NCBI GenBank assembly: GCA_030267965.1
Contig: BRYA01000186.1
Location: 54,505-67,230 of the forward strand
Source of the DNA: Triparma columacea
Taxonomy: Eukaryota; Sar; Bolidophyceae; Parmales; Triparmaceae
Length of the DNA stretch: 12,726 nucleotides
Reading direction: 5' to 3'
This document shows, one piece after another, positions 6,648-12,726 of this stretch (within the stretch, counting starts at the first letter, position 1; each line of letters opens with the position of its first letter). The translations under genes and the position numbers were made by a program. The notes under the pieces are model-generated. The model saw only the letters and a program-made list of their open reading frames with translations, made no database searches and was not told where the DNA came from.

Positions 6648-6648
6648 C

Positions 6649-9600
6649 ATGAAAGTTAGCCCCAAGCAGGAGGACGACCAAGTCATCGCCGCAAATGATG
6701 ACAAGAGGGGGCCCACTGATCAAGAAGGAAATGTCGACCTCGAAAGCGAAGTAAATGAGGAGATTGTGGGTGCTCCTGACGATATTATTGAATTGATCAA
6801 TGACAATGATATGGAGAAGGGACGCGTTACTCGCGTCGACGATCCCCCCGACGAGCTTGATGACGCCAAAAATCAGGTGGACGAAAAAGTCGAGAAGAGC
6901 AAACTGCCCCCCGTCGGTGTTGGTGACACCGAACAGACTGATGAGGAGATTGACCAAGCTGCGCTTGAGGCTCTTGCTAATATTATTAGGAATGAGCCGC
7001 AGGATTATAGCGAAGAGGAAGATGCAGTTATGAGGGACGGCAAGGAGTTCTATAGAAAGTGCGTGGCAAGCAAGAAATTCAAGAATGTGAAGACCCGAGA
7101 CCAACGGGTCAAGTTGAAAACTGGGCACCTTGATGGTGAAGGCCTGGTGGTTGGCGTGTGCGAGACTGTCGTTGATGCTTCTCTTGCAGAGTGTACGGCA
7201 TATGAGTTCATTAAGGATTCAAGGGAGAAAAAGGCAAAGCTTAGGAAGAAGTATAAAACGATCGAAACAAAGAAGCTGAACAGCCACTCACAGCTTTATT
7301 TAAACAGGAGGAGTCTTGGGGTGCGAGGATTCTCTGATAGGGAGTGGAGGCAAATTGGATGTTGGCTGATAGAGGAGGGAGGGCAGAAGTGTTGGACAGT
7401 GTACAAGGATACCGACTTGCTTAACAAAGACTTCCCATTGAGCCTAAGGACTGTGCTTGCATCGGCAACAACAACCTGGATGTTTGAGGCACTCACAACT
7501 ACTGGCGGTGTTCCCCAGACTAGAGTCATATTTGCTTCAAAGGTGGACATCAAGGGCTCTGTGCCAAGCTTTATCATGAATCGCTTGTCAACCGGGTATG
7601 CAAGCAACATGATTGAATTGCGGAAGAAGTTTCACCAGAGTGATGACAAGATTGACAGGGCTGCGCTGGAATACCTTGCAAATATCATCAAGAATGAGCC
7701 TCAAGATTATACCAAGGAGGAGGAGGAGGCAATTGGGAAGGGGAAGGAATTCTATGAGAAGTGCAAAGAAAGTGCAAATTTTTACAGCCTTTTGAACCCA
7801 GATAAGAGAGTAGAGATGAAAGGGGTGCACATAGAAGGAGAAAGCATTGCAACATGTAAAGCTGTAACGGTAGTTGATGCAAGTGCTGAGGAATGCGCTG
7901 CGTCAGAATTCTATGGGACGCACAGCAGACACATGGCCAAGACAGCTTCTGCACGGGGAGTGCACACCCAAGTGAAGCATGTCAACAAACACAAGATGTT
8001 GTGGTTTACTAGAAGGAGTTTGGGAGTTCCGGGTCTCAGTAAGAGGGACTTCAAGACTGAAGTTATTTACAAAGAAGAGGGCGGTAAAATACTCTTAGAC
8101 TTTTCAAGCACACAGGATAAACTTGAAGGTTTTCCAGAGGAAAATGGGGCTGTCGAGGGCTTTGTTCACACGACTTGGTACTTCGAGCCACTGCATCCAA
8201 TCAATGGCTATATCCCACAGACAAGGGTCACCATGATCTCAAAAGTTGATCTTTGTGGTTTTGTCCCCAACGCAATAATGAACAAATTGGGACCTAAATT
8301 CCTTTCTGCTGTCTCAAATTTACGCAAGAGATTTGACAAGAGCAAAGAGATTGACACCTTCAAGAGACAGCAGATCATTGCAAAGTTTGAGGAGATTGCA
8401 ACTGAGGGAGCACCAGGGATTGAAAGTCACTTTGATGAGATTGACGGAGCTCAAGAGATCAGTAGTGCATTGTCTGGACATACATTGATAAAGGCAGAGA
8501 AGGGAATGGGATGGGGGAAGACTTCAATAAGTGTGAGAGCATCGCACAAGGAAGTTGCAGCGTTCTTCTGGGGCCTTAAAAGTGGAGTTGAATCCCAGCT
8601 TGTGATTCATAGAGTAAACAACAAGACACTTGTAATCACAGTTGAACACGAAGGACATTTCACAGCTGTAAGGTTCTCAGAGGCTGGCCAGACGAAGACA
8701 GATGTTGAAATGATGACTAGACATAAGGCTTTTGGAAAAGCTGCCGGCAAAAAGAGTGTAATTAAGCACCTGAGCATGGCAACTGATGCTGCTTACTACT
8801 TTGATAATCTGCTGAAGAGTAATGAAGCAAGGGAACAGGATGGGAGGAGGTTTGGAGAGCAGCTGATGGAGAGAGTGAAGAAAAGGAATGTTGGGGACAG
8901 TAAGGTAGAGGTCGTGAGGCAATTTATTAATGCCAATATGACACTGAGAGAGATTACAGAGCAGCATGGTGTTATGAGAACTATGCTGTATGCTGTGGTT
9001 ATGAACAAATTTAAAAGGAGAGCAACAAATGAGGGAGAAGATAATAGTGAGGAGGAAGCCAGGGGGTGGGAGATTGGGAGTGCAATGACAGCAGTCATGT
9101 TGACTACTTTGACTGCTGCTCATGCTGTGGATGAATGGGCGAATCAATTTACTGAAGTGCAGGAGGTCATGAATGAACAAGTGTGGTTAAGGCCCATGCT
9201 TGAGGAGATTGTTATGGAACTATTTATGAAGTCTACCTTAGGCTTAAAGGCAAGAGTAACTGTTGGTGCTGCCACAAGCATGGTTGATTTACTGACTGAT
9301 GTGTATGTCACACATAAGTTTTGGAGAGATAAGAAGTATGGGTACTTTAAGGCGTCTCTGACAAGTTTGGCAGTGTCACTTGGGCTGCAGATGCTTGTTG
9401 TTTGGGCATCGAACAAGAAGTTGGGGTTGAAGAGGGTACTTAAGGAGTGGTTTCCTATTTTGATTGGGTACAAGCCTGCAGTTGATGCTTACAGGGTAGC
9501 AACTGGAGCAAAGCAAGAGGTTGGGACTGCATTTGACGCAATGTTTGAGATGACATTCATAAAAGTGGTTGAGATGTTTGCTGAGGCAATTCCTGGAGTG

Positions 9601-12558
9601 ATCATCCAACTTATGGCTATAGCAACCAGTGACAAAGAGGTTGGAACTTCAGCATGGCTTTCAGTTGCAGTGTCAGCAATTACAACAGGCTTTGCCTCAG
9701 CAACAATTAGTTATGACTGGGACACAGACCCTACTAATAGAGAAGAAGCACCAGATTTCTATGGGTATATTCCAGCAAATGCAAGAAAAAGAGCAATAGT
9801 GTTTGTGTCAATGTTGTTGTTGTCAGCAGGGATGCTTGTAATAAGGTGTACAACAATAGTTCTTCTTGGGTTGATGGGAGGTAGTTGGGCCTTTCTCTAC
9901 GTTGGAGCTGACCTTGGCCTGTACTTGTTGGTTAAGACATTGAGGGGAGACTTCTGGTACTGGTTGCCATTGGGAGGAAACATAGAAATTGTGAGTAGCA
10001 TTTTAATGAGAGTGATTATAAAGATCATTACAGACTTCACTTCAATCATGCAATTTAGGCATCCTAATGAAGTTGGGGGAGTGTACTGGTTGTTTGGTTT
10101 TGTGTTAACAATGGGAAGCTTGCCAGTGTCAATATTCTTAGCTTCACCTTATGTTGATGAGAAGGCAATCGATATAGCATCATTGGTTATGAAGTTTATC
10201 ATACTTATAACTACCCTATGCTTTGCTGTCTTCTTTTTGAACATTGAGAGGGAGTACTGGCACACCTTCTTGAGCACACAGAAAGGCAAGGAATATTCAA
10301 TGGCCTTTTTCCTTGAAGAAGAAAGTGAAGCAGTAAAGTTTAAGGTTTTAGATAACTCAAGGCATCAGTGGGTCTCAATTGAAGGAGAAATAAAGAAATG
10401 GGTTGGTTTAAACTGGGCTAAATGGGAAGAGGAGAAGCCAGACTGGTTTACTGATGTGATGAAGGCTAAAGTACCTGTAGATTTCATTCCAGCAGATGGA
10501 AATGCTAGAAGGAGAGAGAGTGTTAGGAGAGCGAGTGTTGATGCTGAAGCTGAGGGTGGTCTAGCAGGCACTTTAAGAGCAAGTATTAGGAGAGCAAGTG
10601 TTGGCTTGGACAATGGAGGCGCACTAATTGCTTCACATGCTATGAATGATACTACACAAGACTATGCAGGTTTAGATCCTAACAAAATAGGACAGTTGTT
10701 GGGTGAGCAACTGTCGGTTGCATTGAGTTTTAGGAAAAAGGGAACGACACAGGAGGAGGCAGTGAAGTTATTTATAGGGAAAAATAATGTTCTGAGACAA
10801 GCTGCAGAGAAGTACGCGTTTTTCACACCAATGCTTGGCACTGTTGTCAAGAACAAGCTGTGCAAGTTGAGGAAGGTAGAAGGTAGGGCTGCAGAGCTGG
10901 TGGAGAAGGAAGGAAGGGAGATTGGAGAGTCTCTAGCGAGGAGTTTGGCTATTAATACTCAGCCAGTTGCTGCTGTAGACGCCTTCATATTAAATTTTCC
11001 TGCACTGAAGGAGCTTGATGTTGAATATGAATGGTTCAGACCTATGCTTGAGACAATTAGCTACAGACTATTGGAAGAAGTTCCTTGGGGGTTGAAGGCG
11101 AGAGTGACTGTTGGTGCTATCACAAGTATGACTGATTTGCTGACTGATATGTATGTGACGAACATGTTTTGGAGAGATAAGAAGTATGGGTACTTTAAGG
11201 CTTCTTTAGCAAGTTTGGTAGCTTCAATTGGGTGTCAGATGCTTGCTGTTTGGTTGCAAAATAGGAAGTTGGGGATGAAGAGGGTGTTAATGGAATGGTT
11301 TCCAATTATAATTGGATTTAAACCTGCTGTCGATGCTTACAGGGTAGCAAATGGAGCAAAGCAAGAGGATGGGGCTGCAGTGAATCCAATGTTTGAGATG
11401 ACAATGATGAAAGTATTTGAGATGTTTGCTGAAGCCATACCTGGTGTTATCATCCAACTTATGGCTATAGCAACAAGTGACAAAGATGTTGGAACTTCAG
11501 CATGGCTTTCAGTTGCAGTGTCAGCAATTACAACAGGCTTTGCCTCAGCAACAATTAGTTACGACTGGGACACAGACCCTGCTGGGCGAGAACAGGCACC
11601 AGACTTTTATGGGTACATACCAGCAAAAGCAAGCAAGAGAGCAGTTGTGTTTGTGTCTATGTTGCTGATCACTGCAGGAATGCTTCTCATAAGGTGTACA
11701 ACAATAGTTCTTCTTGGGTTGATGGGAGGTAGTTGGGTCTCTCTCTACATTGGAGCTGACTTTGGCCTGTACATTTTGGTTAAGATATTGAGGGGAGACT
11801 TCTGGTATTGGATGCCATTGGGGGGTAAGGCAGAGATTGTGAATAGCATTCTTAACAGAGTGGTTGGAAAGATCATTACAGACTTTACTTCAATTGTGCA
11901 GTTTCGACATCCTAATGAAGTTGGGGGAGCTTATTGGTTGTTTGGTCTTTTGTTGACAATGGCGAGCCTACCAGTGTCAATATTCATAGCTTCACCTTAT
12001 GTTGATGAGAGAGCAATTGATATTGCGTCATCAATTGCGAACTATTTCATACTTATAACTACCCTGTGTTTTGCTGTCTTCTTTTTTAACATTGAGAAAA
12101 AGTACTTGCACACCTTCTGGAGTACACAAAGGGGCAAGGATAGGACTATGGCATATTTCCTTGAAGGGGAAAGTGATGAAATAAAGTTTTTAGTCTTAGA
12201 GAGCTCAAGGCATCATTGGGTCTCAATTGAAGGAGAAATTAAGACATGGGTTGGCTTAAACTGGGCTAAATGGGAAGAGGAGCAGCCAGATTGGTTTACT
12301 GATGTGAGGAAAGCAAGTGTCCCAGAGGAGTTCATTCCAACAGATGGAGATGCAAGAAGAAGAGAGAGTGTAAGGAGAGCGAGTGTTGATGCTGAAGCTG
12401 AGGGTGGTCTAGAAGGTGCTTTGAGAGCAAGCATTAGGAGAGCAAGTGTTGGAGGCGCTGATGGCGGAGATATAAGAGGGGTAGGAGGTGGGAAGGCTAA
12501 AGTAAGCAGTGTTGTACCAGTAGAAGATGATGAAGAGAAAGAAGGTGAAGTGATTTAA
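6649..12558 (+). CDS. Giant START-like / XK-related-like multi-membrane protein with tandem duplicated modules (1969 aa)
   Basis: Single open frame; the first ATG follows an in-frame TGA at 6568-6570. Order: acidic N-terminus (1-97); START-like domain A (about 98-331); START-like domain B (332-565); a shorter third START-like segment around G-W-G-K-T at 621-625 (about 588-722); membrane module 1 (about 732-1318); membrane module 2 (1348-1934); acidic tail. START features are T-x-W-x-F-E, P-Q-T-R-V, K-V-D-x-x-G-x-V-P and I-M-N-[RK]-L near the end of A and B. Each module has about seven hydrophobic segments (module 1 roughly 866-888, 900-920, 970-990, 1000-1022, 1048-1082, 1086-1105, 1147-1166, 1175-1199). 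VEMFAEAIPGVIIQ (974-987) and FEMFAEAIPGVIIQ in module 2 fit the XKR scramblase signature. Modules end in RRxS clusters. Probable role: an integral membrane protein handling lipids (binding by START, possible scrambling by the XKR-like part), phospho-regulated. This is inference. No signal peptide. Possibly one of a lineage-specific family. Confidence 0.85.
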   Translation: MKVSPKQEDDQVIAANDDKRGPTDQEGNVDLESEVNEEIVGAPDDIIELINDNDMEKGRVTRVDDPPDELDDAKNQVDEKVEKSKLPPVGVGDTEQTDEEIDQAALEALANIIRNEPQDYSEEEDAVMRDGKEFYRKCVASKKFKNVKTRDQRVKLKTGHLDGEGLVVGVCETVVDASLAECTAYEFIKDSREKKAKLRKKYKTIETKKLNSHSQLYLNRRSLGVRGFSDREWRQIGCWLIEEGGQKCWTVYKDTDLLNKDFPLSLRTVLASATTTWMFEALTTTGGVPQTRVIFASKVDIKGSVPSFIMNRLSTGYASNMIELRKKFHQSDDKIDRAALEYLANIIKNEPQDYTKEEEEAIGKGKEFYEKCKESANFYSLLNPDKRVEMKGVHIEGESIATCKAVTVVDASAEECAASEFYGTHSRHMAKTASARGVHTQVKHVNKHKMLWFTRRSLGVPGLSKRDFKTEVIYKEEGGKILLDFSSTQDKLEGFPEENGAVEGFVHTTWYFEPLHPINGYIPQTRVTMISKVDLCGFVPNAIMNKLGPKFLSAVSNLRKRFDKSKEIDTFKRQQIIAKFEEIATEGAPGIESHFDEIDGAQEISSALSGHTLIKAEKGMGWGKTSISVRASHKEVAAFFWGLKSGVESQLVIHRVNNKTLVITVEHEGHFTAVRFSEAGQTKTDVEMMTRHKAFGKAAGKKSVIKHLSMATDAAYYFDNLLKSNEAREQDGRRFGEQLMERVKKRNVGDSKVEVVRQFINANMTLREITEQHGVMRTMLYAVVMNKFKRRATNEGEDNSEEEARGWEIGSAMTAVMLTTLTAAHAVDEWANQFTEVQEVMNEQVWLRPMLEEIVMELFMKSTLGLKARVTVGAATSMVDLLTDVYVTHKFWRDKKYGYFKASLTSLAVSLGLQMLVVWASNKKLGLKRVLKEWFPILIGYKPAVDAYRVATGAKQEVGTAFDAMFEMTFIKVVEMFAEAIPGVIIQLMAIATSDKEVGTSAWLSVAVSAITTGFASATISYDWDTDPTNREEAPDFYGYIPANARKRAIVFVSMLLLSAGMLVIRCTTIVLLGLMGGSWAFLYVGADLGLYLLVKTLRGDFWYWLPLGGNIEIVSSILMRVIIKIITDFTSIMQFRHPNEVGGVYWLFGFVLTMGSLPVSIFLASPYVDEKAIDIASLVMKFIILITTLCFAVFFLNIEREYWHTFLSTQKGKEYSMAFFLEEESEAVKFKVLDNSRHQWVSIEGEIKKWVGLNWAKWEEEKPDWFTDVMKAKVPVDFIPADGNARRRESVRRASVDAEAEGGLAGTLRASIRRASVGLDNGGALIASHAMNDTTQDYAGLDPNKIGQLLGEQLSVALSFRKKGTTQEEAVKLFIGKNNVLRQAAEKYAFFTPMLGTVVKNKLCKLRKVEGRAAELVEKEGREIGESLARSLAINTQPVAAVDAFILNFPALKELDVEYEWFRPMLETISYRLLEEVPWGLKARVTVGAITSMTDLLTDMYVTNMFWRDKKYGYFKASLASLVASIGCQMLAVWLQNRKLGMKRVLMEWFPIIIGFKPAVDAYRVANGAKQEDGAAVNPMFEMTMMKVFEMFAEAIPGVIIQLMAIATSDKDVGTSAWLSVAVSAITTGFASATISYDWDTDPAGREQAPDFYGYIPAKASKRAVVFVSMLLITAGMLLIRCTTIVLLGLMGGSWVSLYIGADFGLYILVKILRGDFWYWMPLGGKAEIVNSILNRVVGKIITDFTSIVQFRHPNEVGGAYWLFGLLLTMASLPVSIFIASPYVDERAIDIASSIANYFILITTLCFAVFFFNIEKKYLHTFWSTQRGKDRTMAYFLEGESDEIKFLVLESSRHHWVSIEGEIKTWVGLNWAKWEEEQPDWFTDVRKASVPEEFIPTDGDARRRESVRRASVDAEAEGGLEGALRASIRRASVGGADGGDIRGVGGGKAKVSSVVPVEDDEEKEGEVI
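6940..7641 (+). repeat. START-like domain A (first of a 234-residue tandem pair)
   Basis: Residues about 98-331 align with residues 332-565. IDQAALEALANIIRNEPQDY matches IDRAALEYLANIIKNEPQDY, and RRSLGVRGFS matches RRSLGVPGLS. VPQTRVIFASKVDIKG matches IPQTRVTMISKVDLCG. The N-terminal helix and the hydrophobic beta/helix end fit the START fold (helix-grip lipid pocket). The bound ligand cannot be told from sequence. Confidence 0.65.
7642..8343 (+). repeat. START-like domain B (second tandem copy)
   Basis: Second copy, aligned to domain A at an offset of about 234 residues. It has T-T-W-Y-F-E-P-L and F-V-P-N-A-I-M-N-K-L near its end, the positions where START domains carry their C-terminal helix. 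Divergence from copy A is far greater than between the membrane modules, so this duplication is older. Confidence 0.65.
8410..8814 (+). other. Third, shortened START-like segment
   Basis: Residues about 588-722 contain GWGKTSISVRASHKEVAAFF followed by WGLKSG, resembling the start of the START-like fold (first strand, then a helix with an aromatic FFW). The usual long helix with R-R-S-L-G-V and the P-Q-T-R-V strand are missing. It may be a degenerate domain or a different linker fold before the membrane modules. Confidence 0.4.
8842..10602 (+). repeat. Membrane module copy 1 (XKR-like)
   Basis: First of two copies spaced exactly 1848 nt (616 codons) apart: G736/G1352, I809/I1425, G865/G1481 and S1296/S1912 all keep the offset. 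It contains SMVDLLTDVY, YGYFKASLTSL, the E975-F977-E979-P982-Q987 signature, several hydrophobic segments, a cytosol-like WVSIEGEIK...WEEEKPDWFTD region and RRES/RRAS/RRAS at 1288-1317. Confidence 0.8.
10690..12450 (+). repeat. Membrane module copy 2 (XKR-like)
   Basis: Second copy, with no net insertion or deletion relative to the first over nearly 590 residues. Long patches are identical at nucleotide level, for example 11488-11561 against 9640-9713 (74 bp) and 11689-11737 against 9841-9889 (49 bp). Other parts, especially the first 120 codons, have diverged strongly. RRES/RRAS/RRAS recur at residues 1904-1933. Confidence 0.8.
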
Positions 12559-12726
12559 ATGTGAAAAAACAAGATTCACACATAGATCGGAAAATAGTTA
12601 AAAAAACATAAAATGATAAGAAGGATCAAAAGGAAAATAGGTAAAACACAAGTGAGTGTTACAAATTAGAATGATGAGGAAGGAGAAAAACTAGAGAGTT
12701 CAATTTTGTATTGGAATAAAACAAAA
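12559..12726 (+). other. AT-rich 3' flank of the giant gene with AATAAA
   Basis: 168 bp of A-rich sequence follow the TAA stop. AATAAA occurs at 12715-12720, close to the window end, and could be a polyadenylation signal. No further coding sequence was seen. Confidence 0.4.

Larger units (their letters stand above)
5611..6648. other. Intergenic region of about 1 kb
   Basis: No gene with recognisable features was found. Open frames of 141 codons (5643-6068, plus) and 132 codons (5660-6058, minus) overlap; neither shows a known domain, and both could be chance or relics of a mobile sequence. Composition here is more balanced, with few of the G runs seen to the left. CCGGGCTTA occurs at about 6203-6211 and again at about 6227-6235. 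A perfect palindrome lies at 6498-6516, and a possible 5' UTR splice donor at 6354. The last 300 bp should hold the giant gene's promoter and 5' UTR. No tRNA was seen. Confidence 0.5.

Noticed and set aside
6625..9609. Several 77-167-codon minus-strand frames within the giant gene.
   Set aside because: Antisense shadows of a 1969-codon frame with clear domains; none has family features.

Overview
The window looks like nuclear DNA of a small photosynthetic eukaryote, most likely a stramenopile alga close to the diatoms. Bolidophyceae/Parmales (Triparma-like) is my best guess. Three things point there: short spliceosomal introns in compact, closely packed genes; a presequence whose signal peptide is followed by Ser-Phe, as in plastid proteins of algae with red-derived secondary plastids; and a giant START-like/multi-membrane gene of a kind I associate with Parmales. 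No bacterial operon structure, RNA gene, CRISPR array or intact transposon was seen. The taxonomic call is inference.

The left half (1-5610) holds five intron-containing housekeeping-type genes. Each was rebuilt by joining exons at GT/AG boundaries with matching codon phase. (1) PP4 catalytic subunit, minus strand, 5' part only, running off the left edge (exons 789-760 and 438-47). (2) A TAF9-like histone-fold subunit of TFIID/SAGA, plus strand (1288-1425, 1569-2078). (3) A small predicted plastid-targeted protein of unknown function, plus strand (2234-2667, 2769-2913). (4) MAT1, the RING-finger assembly factor of the CDK7-cyclin H kinase of TFIIH, minus strand in four exons (4227-4030, 3863-3819, 3720-3357, 3214-2952). 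(5) An NPPY-type SAM-dependent methyltransferase, plus strand (4427-4840, 5029-5610). PP4/TAF9 and MAT1/methyltransferase are divergent pairs sharing promoter regions. The plastid-protein gene and MAT1 converge with only 38 bp between stop codons. TAF9 and MAT1 both serve RNA polymerase II initiation, but nothing here shows that the proximity matters.

After a 1-kb intergenic stretch (5611-6648), one uninterrupted 1969-codon gene fills 6649-12558. Its product has an acidic N-terminus, two tandem START-like lipid-binding domains (period 234 residues), a shorter third START-like segment, and two tandem copies of a roughly 600-residue multi-membrane module repeated at exactly 616 residues. The module carries a signature matching XK-related (XKR) phospholipid scramblases and ends in clustered RRxS phosphosite-like motifs. 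A lipid-transfer plus scramblase-like protein in one chain, twice duplicated, is the strongest candidate for undescribed biology in the window.

Other structure includes introns that are G-rich at the 5' half and C-rich at the 3' half (one with a perfect 9-bp stem), short tandem repeats in a promoter and an intron, microsatellites and homopolymer runs. There is also a marked GC decline along the giant gene.
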